From: Candidatus Aenigmatarchaeota archaeon
Lineage (GTDB): Archaea > Aenigmatarchaeota > Aenigmatarchaeia > CG10238-14
Reading direction: 5' to 3'
DNA: 64,000 nt
NCBI GenBank assembly: GCA_017610225.1
Contig: JAFCCM010000004.1
Location: forward strand, 6,353-70,352
Shown here: piece after piece, positions 1-7,125 of the stretch
Position numbering within the stretch: the first letter of the stretch is position 1
Layout of the letters: the number at the start of each line of letters is the position of its first letter
Program-made: the position numbers and the translations under genes
The notes under the pieces: generated by a model
The model's input: the letters and a program-made list of their open reading frames with translations, nothing else
The model's database searches: none
Told to the model about the DNA's origin: nothing

Positions 1-68
1 CATTCCATTTCTCTAACTATACTTTTTGTTTGTTTCTTTTCTGAAGCGACTTGACTTGCATATGACAT
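1..68 (-). CDS. Unknown protein, N-terminal fragment
   Basis: Only the first 22 codons (MSYASQVASEKKQ...) lie in the window; the gene runs off the left edge. The start is an ATG at 68 with a GGGAG ribosome site five bases upstream. A structured leader and a promoter at 148-175 precede it. The leader shares a 17-base motif with that of the gene at 19241-20191. Function cannot be judged. Confidence 0.7.
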   Translation of the reverse strand, partial: MSYASQVASEKKQTKSIVREME

Positions 69-147
69 ATTTACTCCCTTTTTCACTCACAAAACACTCG
101 TTCACACAACATCCTATTCAGGAAACACTTCCCTTTTGAATTGCTCT
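69..147 (-). promoter_or_regulatory. Structured 5' leader
   Basis: The stretch between the promoter and the start codon at 68 can form a hairpin at 117-140 (GGGAA/TTTCC core with an outer TTCA/TGAA stem). It also contains GAGTGTTTTGTGAGTGA just before the ribosome site. The same motif stands in the same place before the gene ending at 19241. That suggests shared post-transcriptional control, which is an inference. Confidence 0.5.
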
Positions 148-175
148 ATTATACTTCGGATTTTTCGAATTGCAA
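148..175 (-). promoter_or_regulatory. Phage promoter, TTGCAA-N16-TATAAT class
   Basis: On the minus strand the -35 is TTGCAA (170-175), the spacer is 16 bases and the -10 is TATAAT (148-153) followed by AG. It matches the consensus repeated about twenty times in this window. It drives the gene starting at 68. Confidence 0.8.
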
Positions 176-194
176 CTTTAATTTTCCAGAAAAA

Positions 195-461
195 TTATAA
201 AGAAGCCTTGATTTTTTCAATTTTAAATTCCAAATCATTGAAAGGAGTATGATGCTGGTAAAAACTATATTCATTTTGAATATTACTATCTTTTAATTTA
301 TTATTTTCAAAATAATTATATGTTATCTTTATTGGACTGGAGTTAAAAGTAATAAAATCAACATGAGTTATCACGCAATAACCTGTAACACTATTTTTAT
401 AACTCAGGCTATTCCATTTAGAATCTATCTTAAGATATTTTCTCCATTCATGAATTTTCAT
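195..461 (-). CDS. Small unknown protein with KIEKIKxSL tail
   Basis: 88 residues, no recognised domain. The last residues, FKIEKIKASL, match tails of several other small proteins here (2395-2550, 466-699, 1152-1262, 2135-2398, 52120-52410). The N-terminal half is rich in aromatic residues. It follows the 466-699 gene by four bases, so the two are probably co-transcribed. Confidence 0.65.
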   Translation of the reverse strand: MKIHEWRKYLKIDSKWNSLSYKNSVTGYCVITHVDFITFNSSPIKITYNYFENNKLKDSNIQNEYSFYQHHTPFNDLEFKIEKIKASL

Positions 462-465
462 ATTC

Positions 466-699
466 TTATAAATTCCTCTTTATCTTTTCAACCATGCATC
501 TAAGACTAGCTATTTTAGCATTCTCTTGATTTGAAAATTCAGCTTCATATTCCATAGTCCAATCAATATGACTATTTTTCATATATGCAGCCCAATTAAC
601 ATAATTATTTGCCGTAGAAAAATTAGTTGATTTTCCAGTCTGCCTAGCAGCAGGAAGTATTTTAATAGTTTCTCCAGGTTTTGGTTGCCAGAAATTCAT
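466..699 (-). CDS. Small unknown protein with VEKIKRNL tail
   Basis: 77 residues ending in MVEKIKRNL, the recurrent C-terminal tail. A GKST tetrapeptide near residue 23 is too isolated to be called a P-loop. The start overlaps the end of the 696-1016 gene by four bases, indicating translational coupling. The ribosome site for the next gene (AGAGGAA) is embedded in the tail codons. Confidence 0.65.
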   Translation of the reverse strand: MNFWQPKPGETIKILPAARQTGKSTNFSTANNYVNWAAYMKNSHIDWTMEYEAEFSNQENAKIASLRCMVEKIKRNL

Positions 700-1016
700 A
701 TTTTATATGTTAACTCCTTTATCTTTTCTGCTATATAAAACCACTTTCCATTAGGTGGATCTTTTTCACATAGTTTATTTCTGCAAACTTGCATCTTTGC
801 AAACTGAGCATCTGTATCTTTTGCCATTTTCTCCAGTTTTCTCCTAATGCACTTTGGCATCTTAATTATCTTATCCATAGTATATTTTCTAAAATTATTT
901 CCATAATTGCGGACATAAACAACTCTTTCTTTTTTCCATATGCTATAGAAATTTTCTTCTATCTCATCAAACCAATATTCTACTATATACCAACTATTGT
1001 TTGGAAATTCATACAA
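696..1016 (-). CDS. Small unknown protein, start uncertain
   Basis: 106 residues from a TTG at 1016, ending AEKIKELTYKI. The open frame continues upstream with protein-like sequence (EYRWLSTEILLYEF) but has no ATG. A good AGAGGA ribosome site precedes an ATG at about 1047 in another frame. Either the start is TTG or a small frameshift separates the true start from the body. Two cysteines at the C-terminal end are not enough for a zinc site. Confidence 0.55.
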   Translation of the reverse strand: MYEFPNNSWYIVEYWFDEIEENFYSIWKKERVVYVRNYGNNFRKYTMDKIIKMPKCIRRKLEKMAKDTDAQFAKMQVCRNKLCEKDPPNGKWFYIAEKIKELTYKI

Positions 1017-1059
1017 TAAGATTTCGGTGCTAAGCCAACGATATTCATTATTCCTCTTT

Positions 1060-1155
1060 TTAGGAAAAAATAAGAATCTTTTTTTTTATCATTAACGTAT
1101 TTTTATACTTTTTTTCAAGTATTTTTTTCTTCTTATCACCAACAAGCATTCTCAT
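1060..1155 (-). CDS. Lysine-rich 31-residue ORF
   Basis: Begins MRMLVGDKKKK and is very basic. Its ATG overlaps the stop of the 1152-1262 gene (ATGA), and the upstream tail codons carry AAGGA at a suitable distance. Short enough that expression is uncertain. Confidence 0.35.
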   Translation of the reverse strand: MRMLVGDKKKKILEKKYKNTLMIKKKILIFS

Positions 1156-1262
1156 AGGTTCGTCCTTATTTTTTCTATCCTGATTTCTAAATTATCGATT
1201 TTCATATATCTTTTTTTCATTGGCACAGTAGGAACACGAATTACAAGATATTCACTTATCAT
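1152..1262 (-). CDS. 36-residue protein with RIEKIRTNL tail
   Basis: Encodes MISEYLVIRVPTVP... and ends in LEIRIEKIRTNL, another copy of the recurrent tail. The ribosome site before 1262 is weak. The tail and the ATGA junction with the next ORF support reality. Confidence 0.45.
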   Translation of the reverse strand: MISEYLVIRVPTVPMKKRYMKIDNLEIRIEKIRTNL

Positions 1263-1307
1263 GTCTATTTCTATGATAGAATTCTTAAATCTCAACTTTT
1301 TCGTTAT

Positions 1308-1460
1308 TCACTTTAAAATCTCCGACTCTATCTTTACTATGCTGTTACTAAGTATTTCTATTTTTTCGTTATTAGGAGTTCTTTCCATCCCATATTCTTT
1401 AATCCCAGTGATAAGATTAACAAATTCTTTTTCAAAATTAAATATCTCTTTATCGTTCAT
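1308..1460 (-). CDS. 50-residue unknown protein
   Basis: Starts MNDKEIFNFEKEFV with a GGAG ribosome site before the ATG at 1460 and ends in a helical, charged tail (SIVKIESEILK). No domain recognised. It sits in a run of equally small genes. Confidence 0.5.
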   Translation of the reverse strand: MNDKEIFNFEKEFVNLITGIKEYGMERTPNNEKIEILSNSIVKIESEILK

Positions 1461-1677
1461 CTCGTGTCTCCGATTTTATTATTTTAACTATACTTCTTCT
1501 CAACCTATCAATTTTATCTCTATTTGCTGTTTATTTCTTTTTCAAGTAAGAAAGCTGATCTAATGAACTTAGAAACTGTTCATTGAATTGTTTCCTGTCC
1601 TCGTCCATTTTGACCCTAACCGATTCCTTTTTAATATTTTCCACATCCGCGAGACTAAGATTATCAAAATTATCCAT
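1450..1677 (-). pseudogene. Small helical ORF with in-frame TAA
   Basis: An ATG at 1677 with a strong GGAGG site opens a 48-residue frame (MDNFDNLSLADVENI...) that stops at TAA 1531-1533. The same frame then continues for 27 codons with sequence typical of these proteins (RDKIDRLRRSIVKIIKS) to a second stop at 1450. The 48-residue product may be the real gene; the conserved-looking tail after the stop suggests a nonsense change. Confidence 0.45.
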
Positions 1678-1957
1678 TTATTGCCTCCGTAATCTTTCTT
1701 ATTTGGTGGTGGATAATAGCGTTTCTTGCCTCATTTTCATTTTTTCCACCATAAAAAAAGAGATTTAAAAAATCTCTGTAATAGAAAGCATTTGATTGAT
1801 TATTGTCAGCCTTCAAAGATACTTGCATACCTAAAGAACTATCACCATAATTATTTACTCTTAAAATGATAGAATAATTATCCTTATCAATCCAAATATC
1901 TCCAATATTAGGCTTAATCGGTGTTACATAATATTCTTCTGTATTTTTTCCAAACAT
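1670..1957 (-). CDS. Unknown 95-residue protein
   Basis: Begins MFGKNTEEYYVTPIKPNIGDIW. The I-G-x-x-W start resembles the proteins at 2135-2398 and 4412-4777 (IGSTW, LGEIW), so it may be a distant paralog with a small beta-rich fold. Its start lies inside the 1924-2052 ORF and its stop overlaps the next gene, both typical of coupled translation. Confidence 0.6.
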   Translation of the reverse strand: MFGKNTEEYYVTPIKPNIGDIWIDKDNYSIILRVNNYGDSSLGMQVSLKADNNQSNAFYYRDFLNLFFYGGKNENEARNAIIHHQIRKITEAING

Positions 1958-2052
1958 TTCTCAATCCTTTTTATTTTTCTTACTCTATCTTCTACTTCTT
2001 TTATACGTCTATGATTATTTATAATTCTAGGACGACCTATCAGACCGCTCAT
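1924..2052 (-). CDS. 42-residue basic protein
   Basis: MSGLIGRPRIINNHRR... with a strong GAGGGAGA ribosome site. The GRPR near the N terminus is AT-hook-like and the rest is a basic helix. It overlaps the start of the next gene by 34 bases in another frame. Confidence 0.5.
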   Translation of the reverse strand: MSGLIGRPRIINNHRRIKEVEDRVRKIKRIEKCLEKIQKNIM

Positions 2053-2134
2053 ATATTCTCCCTCTGTTAAAAACGAATACAGCCCCATTGTGGGCAATTC
2101 TACAGAGAGTTATTATAGTCAATTCCACAAACAC

Positions 2135-2398
2135 TTACAGACTGTTCTTTAAAATTTTTATTTTCTCCCTTAATTTAAAAATAGCTAAAGGCTCTATTCT
2201 ATCACATTCATCATAAAGCTTTTGGATGTTACATTTTGATTCTTTATCTATAGGTTTAATAATACAATTTTCAATATAACAATAAACTACTTCTTTCTCA
2301 ACTCTTAAAATATGAACCACCATATTTTTTAAAGAATTATGAATTGCCCAAAACTCCTTTTTAAATTTCCATGTAGAACCTATTTCTGGAATATTCAT
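2135..2398 (-). CDS. Small unknown protein with REKIKILKNSL tail
   Basis: 87 residues: MNIPEIGSTWKFKKEFWAI..., ending LREKIKILKNSL. It shows both family marks seen in this cluster, the N-terminal IGxxW and the terminal K-I-x-x-x-K-x-x-L helix. Its ATG overlaps the stop of the 2395-2550 gene. Confidence 0.65.
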   Translation of the reverse strand: MNIPEIGSTWKFKKEFWAIHNSLKNMVVHILRVEKEVVYCYIENCIIKPIDKESKCNIQKLYDECDRIEPLAIFKLREKIKILKNSL

Positions 2399-2550
2399 AA
2401 CGCAGCCTTTATTTTTTCTATTTTAAACTTAAGCCAATCAATTTTTATCCACTTCTTATTCCTAGAAGCAGTTATTTTCGATACATGATCCGTTAATTCA
2501 TCAAAACTATCATAATAATCACGAATTTTAGTTTTATTATTGGATTTCAC
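2395..2550 (-). CDS. 51-residue protein with KIEKIKAAL tail
   Basis: Starts at GTG 2550 with a GAGAGGAG ribosome site and ends FKIEKIKAAL, nearly identical to the tail of the 195-461 protein. The stop overlaps the next ATG (ATGA). Basic and helical; function unknown. Confidence 0.6.
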   Translation of the reverse strand: MKSNNKTKIRDYYDSFDELTDHVSKITASRNKKWIKIDWLKFKIEKIKAAL

Positions 2551-2726
2551 AACTCCTCTCGTATCTTCTTAATTTTTAATTCTAAATTTATAATCTTATC
2601 AGGTATCTTTATACAATTATTAATAAAATAATCTGTCCCAACGGTCTATCTATTAGGATAAATAGTTTTCCTATTAAAATCTATAACATCAAAAGTAACT
2701 GTTGATTTTAAAATTAGTTCAATACA
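2547..2726 (-). pseudogene. Remnant with KIKKIREEL tail and in-frame TAG
   Basis: A 59-codon frame without a good start reads through one TAG (2646-2648) and ends DKIINLELKIKKIREEL, the recurrent tail. Both sides of the TAG look like coding sequence (DFNRKTIYPNR, then TVGTDYFINN). Probably a decayed member of the small-protein family. Confidence 0.4.
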
Positions 2727-2773
2727 TCATATTGATTAGCGTATATAGATATAGTCCTAAAAATAATTTAGCT

Positions 2774-2959
2774 TTATAACTTTCTACCCACATTATATTC
2801 TTTTTTAAATAAATCAAAACAGTCTTCGCATGAATCCCAAACCATTGTTTCTTTTTTTTCCATCAAACAATCCATTACATAAAATTTTACAGTAAAAATC
2901 ACGTTTTTTTTATTAATTATCTTACCGCATCTATCGCATTTAATAATTATTTCTTTCAT
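2774..2959 (-). CDS. Small zinc-ribbon protein
   Basis: 61 residues with two knuckles, CDRCGK at residues 8-13 and CEDC near 44-47, the arrangement of a four-cysteine zinc ribbon. The first half resembles the 7998-8297 protein (IKCDKCGK). Probably binds nucleic acid or acts as a small regulator; this is inferred from fold only. Confidence 0.65.
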   Translation of the reverse strand: MKEIIIKCDRCGKIINKKNVIFTVKFYVMDCLMEKKETMVWDSCEDCFDLFKKEYNVGRKL

Positions 2960-3049
2960 GATTTTTCTCTCCTATTATTTATTCATATGGTTTCTCCCTG
3001 TTATACTTATTGAACTTCGAAACTAATTCCTTTAATACCATTCAATAAT

Positions 3050-3136
3050 TCATCGAATAGGACGACTCCAATCTATAACGATAAACAAAAGAACGGAAAT
3101 AATTGCCACTATTGACATTCCTATAACAATAATCAT
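3050..3136 (-). CDS. 28-residue single-span membrane peptide
   Basis: MIIVIGMSIVAIISVLLF... is almost entirely one hydrophobic helix followed by a short polar tail. The ATG at 3136 has a GGAG ribosome site formed by the last codons of the upstream gene. Comparable tiny membrane peptides occur at 5256-5360 and 5761-5860. Role unknown. Confidence 0.5.
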   Translation of the reverse strand: MIIVIGMSIVAIISVLLFIVIDWSRPIR

Positions 3137-3137
3137 A

Positions 3138-3848
3138 TTATTTATTCTCCTTTCCCGTATTTAATCTATAGCTTTTTTCTACTGCAAGCATGACAGAGCT
3201 TTTTCTTCCACTCCATCCATCAATATGTATAAAAGATGGTGGTTCTGTAGGGGTATGTTCTATTATATCCCAAAGGCAGGGACTTCTCCATCCACTTATA
3301 GCTAATTCAACATATCCAAATCGTTCTTCTCTTTTAATAATGCCTTCTTGAATTCTACTCAAATCCAAGTACTGAACCTTCCAAGATGTATCGTCACCCC
3401 AATAGCAACCCCAAACAAATCCGAAGTCTCCTACGGGCCATTCCCAATTTTTATTCCAATGTTCGCTATTCATATCTATAGAACCATCATGGATATCCCA
3501 CCAATCCGGTACATAAAATCCTACTGGACAAAATCCGCAACCTTTTAAAACTTCTCCATTTACACATTCTTCACCTTCTTCTGCTATGACTTTTCCTGTT
3601 TGTAAATCCAAAACAGCAGTTTTCGTATAATCCATAGATATAAGAGCATAATCCTTATCGCCTTGCCTAAAAGGTTCAAAGGTATTCAGCATTTCATAAT
3701 GTCTTTCATAGGTAGCTATCTTCTTTGTTTTTCCCCTTTCGTATATATCAACAATTGTAGACTCCCAATAACCTTTGCCATTTGATTTGGATGCTGTTTT
3801 TACCATATACTTATCTCTAGGCTTTAATTGATCTGGTATTTTGAACAT
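3138..3848 (-). CDS. Unknown 236-residue tryptophan-rich protein
   Basis: Soluble protein with many tryptophans and glycines and predicted beta character (FKPRDKYMV..., DWWDIHDGSIDMN, GFVWGCYWGDDTSW). No signal peptide or membrane segment. A lone CGFCPVG could bind metal. It is the longest gene in the first 9 kb and heads a short run with the membrane peptide downstream. Not recognised. Confidence 0.75.
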   Translation of the reverse strand: MFKIPDQLKPRDKYMVKTASKSNGKGYWESTIVDIYERGKTKKIATYERHYEMLNTFEPFRQGDKDYALISMDYTKTAVLDLQTGKVIAEEGEECVNGEVLKGCGFCPVGFYVPDWWDIHDGSIDMNSEHWNKNWEWPVGDFGFVWGCYWGDDTSWKVQYLDLSRIQEGIIKREERFGYVELAISGWRSPCLWDIIEHTPTEPPSFIHIDGWSGRKSSVMLAVEKSYRLNTGKENK

Positions 3849-3893
3849 TATATTTTCCTTTGCTAATACTCAGCCTATTTTTATGCGATTTTT

Positions 3894-4400
3894 TTATTTA
3901 GCTAGAGAATCGCTTCCTTCCTCAATTTCCTTTTTTCCTATATCATTCATTTTAACAAGAGCTTCTTCCACATAATCATTTACCTTTTTAACATCTTCTT
4001 CTGACATAAACTCGCTTAATTCCCTAGCCTTGAAACGTGGACAATTTCCATTGTATCCTGTTTTTGATTTGCCGTTGATATTAATACAAAAAACATTTTC
4101 TATATTTTCTTCGCCAGTAAGAAGATTTACAATAACTTTTTCATAAGCTTTACAAATCCAAAAAATATCGTCAAGCTTTTCAGTATATTTAACCGTATAT
4201 CCTTTTCCATACCAATGTAAATAATACTTTTCTCCAGATTCATCCATAACAGCATGTTGGCATTCACTGCATATAGTAAGATTATCTTTCGTTATCATTC
4301 TTATTATAAGTCTACTAACAACATCCACATCTTCTACTTTTACAGCTATTTCTTTAATAAATTCCTTTACATAAGACTTAACAACTTTAAGTGTATTCAT
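3894..4400 (-). CDS. Cysteine-containing unknown protein
   Basis: 168 residues. The centre has CSEC near residue 43, a C at about 83 (FWICKAYEK), then C-x-N-I-N-G-K...NCPRF near 103-121. This resembles small zinc-site proteins in which CxxC is followed by a CPxF motif. Flanks are helical and charged. Likely metal-binding; activity unknown. Confidence 0.7.
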   Translation of the reverse strand: MNTLKVVKSYVKEFIKEIAVKVEDVDVVSRLIIRMITKDNLTICSECQHAVMDESGEKYYLHWYGKGYTVKYTEKLDDIFWICKAYEKVIVNLLTGEENIENVFCININGKSKTGYNGNCPRFKARELSEFMSEEDVKKVNDYVEEALVKMNDIGKKEIEEGSDSLAK

Positions 4401-4411
4401 TATTTTTCTCC

Positions 4412-4777
4412 TTATTTAATTGTTAATTTTTCCTTCAACTTATAAATAGAACGCCTTAACAAATGAATCCTATTATACTTATTATTAGCATCAAATTCGT
4501 ATGCCCTCAAAAAATAATTTTCTTCAATAGGCAAAATACTCTTACTTCCATCTTTCCAATCAACTTGAATATGTATCATACTATAAACCTCAGAACTATA
4601 TTTAAAGCCTTGTTTTACAGAAAAAACTTCATCATAAATATCTACAATTGTAATAATAGAGTTAGCCAAATCTGGAACATCTTCAACTTTCTCTTTTGAA
4701 GCTTTCCATATTTCTCCTAACGAATATTTATCAGAAGTAGTTGGTATAGTTTATATTTTTTTACGTTTATCCAACAT
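4412..4777 (-). pseudogene. IGxxW-family small protein with in-frame TAA
   Basis: The body (from about 4747) reads PTTSDKYSLGEIWKASKE... to ...RRSIYKLKEKLTIK and resembles the 1670-1957 and 2135-2398 proteins. The only ATG in frame (4777) is followed after eight codons by TAA 4751-4753. A TTG at 4669 could start a shorter 85-residue product but would remove the conserved LGEIW part. Either a nonsense change or an unusual start. Confidence 0.5.
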
Positions 4778-4874
4778 TTAATATCACCGCTTTCAATTTT
4801 GCTATATGATTCCTTAATACACCCTCTGAATCAATATTCATGAAGTTCAAAGGCTCCTGCTACCCAATCCATTA

Positions 4875-5228
4875 TTATTTTTCCTCTGCCATTTTATTTA
4901 CCAGTTCAGCAAAAGCATTTTTATTTTCTCTATTTAATTTATCATTATCATAATCCAAACACATATCCAACATCGGGTAATATTCTTTTTTAGTTACTTT
5001 ATGATCTTCCATGGCCGAAATTAACTTTTTTTTAAAATCTTTTCCATAGTTTGATGCCATAAAATCCTTTTCATTCAAATTATTTTTTAAAACATTATAT
5101 CGATAATTATCTATTTCATTATTAGCTCCAAAAGAAACTGGGAAAATAATAAATGTGTATAAGGCGAAGAGTAATATAACTGTAAAAGATGCCAAAGCTA
5201 AAACTAAATAAAAATTTGATTTACCCAT
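4875..5228 (-). CDS. Membrane-anchored small protein
   Basis: 117 residues: one hydrophobic helix at about residues 6-32, then a charged helical domain of about 80 residues, probably outside the cytoplasm. No cysteine, so not a lipoprotein. No family recognised. Confidence 0.65.
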   Translation of the reverse strand: MGKSNFYLVLALASFTVILLFALYTFIIFPVSFGANNEIDNYRYNVLKNNLNEKDFMASNYGKDFKKKLISAMEDHKVTKKEYYPMLDMCLDYDNDKLNRENKNAFAELVNKMAEEK

Positions 5229-5255
5229 TTTATTCTCCCTATAATAGTTTTTTAT

Positions 5256-5360
5256 CTATTTTCCAAAAAAATGCCACATTGAAAACCAAAAAGAAACAGA
5301 ATATATCATTGCACAAATAACAGGAAACAAACCTTCTCTTATTAGCTCTTTTATATTCAT
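5256..5360 (-). CDS. 34-residue membrane peptide
   Basis: MNIKELIREGLFPVICAMIY... forms one hydrophobic span ending in FWFSMWHFFGK. A GGA site precedes the ATG, which directly follows the 5364-5555 gene. Aromatic-rich C terminus resembles the disrupted peptide at 5761-5860. Confidence 0.45.
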   Translation of the reverse strand: MNIKELIREGLFPVICAMIYSVSFWFSMWHFFGK

Positions 5361-5363
5361 AGC

Positions 5364-5555
5364 TTATTCCTTATCCAATCTATTTTTCAACCTACAAACT
5401 TCATACCGAAACTTCCTATATAATTCATCATAACGATATTTTTGTTCTGCATATCCATCGAATTCTTTTTCTCTTAATTTCTCCAACTCAAGTTTTTTCA
5501 ATGTTTCATCAAATATCTTTTCAAATGCTTCCTCTCCAACTACAACCATTTTCAT
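5364..5555 (-). CDS. Small helical charged protein
   Basis: 63 residues, almost entirely charged helix (LKKLELEKLREKEFDGYAEQ...). Probably a short coiled coil. Coupled to the membrane peptide just downstream. Function unknown. Confidence 0.55.
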   Translation of the reverse strand: MKMVVVGEEAFEKIFDETLKKLELEKLREKEFDGYAEQKYRYDELYRKFRYEVCRLKNRLDKE

Positions 5556-5565
5556 GTTCTTCTCC

Positions 5566-5748
5566 CTATCCTATTGCTTCACAATGAATCAATTTGAATC
5601 CCTGCAACCCTATTTCTCCTTTTTCTGCTCGTTCAACAAGAGATTTAAGACCTCTTTTTGCCGCTGCGCATATTTCATGTTTCTTACAACCCTTATATGT
5701 ATCAACCTCATAAGTAACTGCTACGAAAACTGTTTTAATATCTTTCAT
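5566..5748 (-). CDS. Unknown 60-residue protein
   Basis: MKDIKTVFVAVTYEVDTYKGC... has alternating beta and helix character and three cysteines without a zinc pattern. Good ATG and operon spacing. Not recognised. Confidence 0.55.
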   Translation of the reverse strand: MKDIKTVFVAVTYEVDTYKGCKKHEICAAAKRGLKSLVERAEKGEIGLQGFKLIHCEAIG

Positions 5749-5760
5749 ATCTACTCCCTA

Positions 5761-5860
5761 CTATTTTTCAAGAAAATTCCATATTGCACAAACAAACCAT
5801 AAAGCTAATGCCCATAGCCCTATGCCAACCAAAAAAAGAAATTGCTCTTATCTTAAACAT
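5761..5860 (-). pseudogene. Membrane peptide frameshifted in a T run
   Basis: An ATG at 5860 opens MFKIRAISFF; the frame then loses hydrophobic sense. The adjacent frame after a seven-T run reads LVGIGLWALALWFVCAIWNF and ends at 5761. One extra T would give an intact 33-residue membrane peptide. Either a homopolymer error or a real mutation. Confidence 0.4.
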
Positions 5861-5871
5861 TATTATCCGCT

Positions 5872-6138
5872 TCATTCAATTCTTCTTTCGATTCTCAAAA
5901 TATGAAATAAAATCTTTCTCATTCTTCTATTGTTACTTAAAATATTTGTTAAATCTAAATTAAATATAAAAAAATATCTACTACTATTATATAAATATTC
6001 TTCTGGTATTAGCTCATATATTTTTTCAATATATTCGTAAATCTCAATATTCGTTTTTTCTTTTTGAAGCTGTACATGATCTATATCTGCTTTATTAACT
6101 ATCCATCCATCTTTATCCACATAGTAATTCATCTTCAT
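5872..6138 (-). CDS. Unknown small protein, paralog of 6135-6368
   Basis: 88 residues. It shares layout and C-terminal motif (RKILFHxxRxxR) with the gene immediately upstream, and both have a PxEY(L/F) element in the middle. The four-base overlap and shared tail indicate a tandem duplication. Confidence 0.6.
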   Translation of the reverse strand: MKMNYYVDKDGWIVNKADIDHVQLQKEKTNIEIYEYIEKIYELIPEEYLYNSSRYFFIFNLDLTNILSNNRRMRKILFHILRIERRIE

Positions 6139-6368
6139 AATGACCTATTTAATCTAATACAATGAAATAAAATCTTTCTTATATTTCTAGTATGAGTCAA
6201 GACTCCGCCGCCAAGCAGCTTGTTATAAGGATGGCCAAAATGAAAATATTCATCAGGCAATATTTCAAAATCTTCAAGATTAAGCTTAACTGTATTCGTT
6301 AATTCATTTTTACTATACAAATGCCCGTTCTTATGGATATACCACCAATTTCTAGCACCTGTTCTCAT
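6135..6368 (-). CDS. Unknown small protein, paralog of 5872-6138
   Basis: 77 residues with WWYIHKNGHLYSK at the N terminus and RNIRKILFHCIRLNRSL at the end. The tail is an amphipathic basic helix similar to the KIxKIKxxL tails elsewhere. Tandem duplicate of the next gene. Confidence 0.6.
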   Translation of the reverse strand: MRTGARNWWYIHKNGHLYSKNELTNTVKLNLEDFEILPDEYFHFGHPYNKLLGGGVLTHTRNIRKILFHCIRLNRSL

Positions 6369-6377
6369 TATATATTC

Positions 6378-6629
6378 CTATTCTATCTTCTGCATACTTC
6401 TTATTTTGTTTCTTATCTTTTCAAACTTCTCTTGCCTCTTCAATTCATAGTATTCATCTTGCTTGTCAAAATATTCATTCCAATTTTTAGAAGCTTTCGC
6501 ATCTTCCTCCGCTTCTTTTTTAATCACTATAGCCATTTCCTTTTTAAACATTTTGGAAAATGGCACTCGCAAAATAGCTATAAAAATCATAAAAAATGAA
6601 ACTGCCAAAAATATACCTATCCAATCCAT
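6378..6629 (-). CDS. Membrane-anchored coiled-coil protein
   Basis: 83 residues from MDWIGIFLAVSFF. A TGGAGG ribosome site before 6629 sets this start rather than the ATG four codons upstream. One N-terminal membrane span, then a long charged helix (KKEAEEDAKASKNW...KIRNKIRSMQ). Topology resembles small spanin- or holin-like or stress membrane proteins, but no family is recognised. Confidence 0.6.
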   Translation of the reverse strand: MDWIGIFLAVSFFMIFIAILRVPFSKMFKKEMAIVIKKEAEEDAKASKNWNEYFDKQDEYYELKRQEKFEKIRNKIRSMQKIE

Positions 6630-6630
6630 A

Positions 6631-6819
6631 TTAACCTCCATATTTAAAATTGTCGTTAGAACTATTATCTATTTCAATATTACTATAATCTATTCCCTCT
6701 ATTGTATAAGCAATTACTTCTGCAATTCTACTTGTCCATTCTAGAATATCAGATAAGCAGAATGTTATAAAAAATAGTACCAAAAATGGAAACGCAAGTA
6801 TTTTTCTAATCAGTCTCAT
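6631..6819 (-). CDS. Small membrane protein
   Basis: 62 residues with a hydrophobic N-terminal helix (FPFLVLFFITFCL) and a polar tail. Its last codons supply the ribosome site of the next membrane protein, so the two are probably made together. Confidence 0.55.
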   Translation of the reverse strand: MRLIRKILAFPFLVLFFITFCLSDILEWTSRIAEVIAYTIEGIDYSNIEIDNSSNDNFKYGG

Positions 6820-6830
6820 TATATTTTCTC

Positions 6831-7067
6831 CTATTGTTTCTGTCCGGCATCTTTAGCTATATCATTTATTCCGAACCATTTGTTTGAACCATCGGGGAGC
6901 TTAACCCTGTATTCTTTTGTTCTCTTTGTAACTGCATTAATTGTTCCTTTTTCTCCAGTTTCTTTAATAAGAACCTGATCTCCCCTTCCAAACGGGGATT
7001 TCATAAAAGGGTTATCGCAACCAATCAAAAGAACAAAGCAAACTAACAATATAAGTATTTTTTTCAT
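6831..7067 (-). CDS. Small lipoprotein with SH3-like domain
   Basis: 78 residues. The leader MKKILILLVCFVLLIGC ends in a lipobox (L-I-G-C), so the mature protein should be a lipoprotein. The rest (GDQVLIKETGEKGTINAV...YRVKLPDG) looks like a small KOW/SH3-like barrel. Promoter at 7088-7115. Possible superinfection or envelope factor; this is a guess. Confidence 0.7.
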   Translation of the reverse strand: MKKILILLVCFVLLIGCDNPFMKSPFGRGDQVLIKETGEKGTINAVTKRTKEYRVKLPDGSNKWFGINDIAKDAGQKQ

Positions 7068-7087
7068 ACAATTCTCCCTTTTACTAT

Positions 7088-7115
7088 ATTATACCGTCAA
7101 ATTTCCATTTCGCAA
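7088..7115 (-). promoter_or_regulatory. Phage promoter
   Basis: -35 TTGCGA (7110-7115), 16-base spacer, -10 TATAAT (7088-7093). Lies 21 bases before the lipoprotein start codon. Confidence 0.7.
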
Positions 7116-7125
7116 CAAATTTCCA

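Noticed and set aside
466..699. P-loop ATPase motif from GKST
   Set aside because: The protein is 77 residues with no Walker B or fold to match.
2100..2130. Promoter with TATAAT near 2110
   Set aside because: The nearby TTGACT/TTGTGG boxes are not at proper distance.
2979..3041. 20-codon ORF following the membrane peptide
   Set aside because: No ribosome site and no recognisable feature.
4767..4841. 24-codon ORF (MNIDSEGVLRNH...) and a 13-codon ORF beside it
   Set aside because: No ribosome site and very short, though the tail resembles the local small-protein tails.
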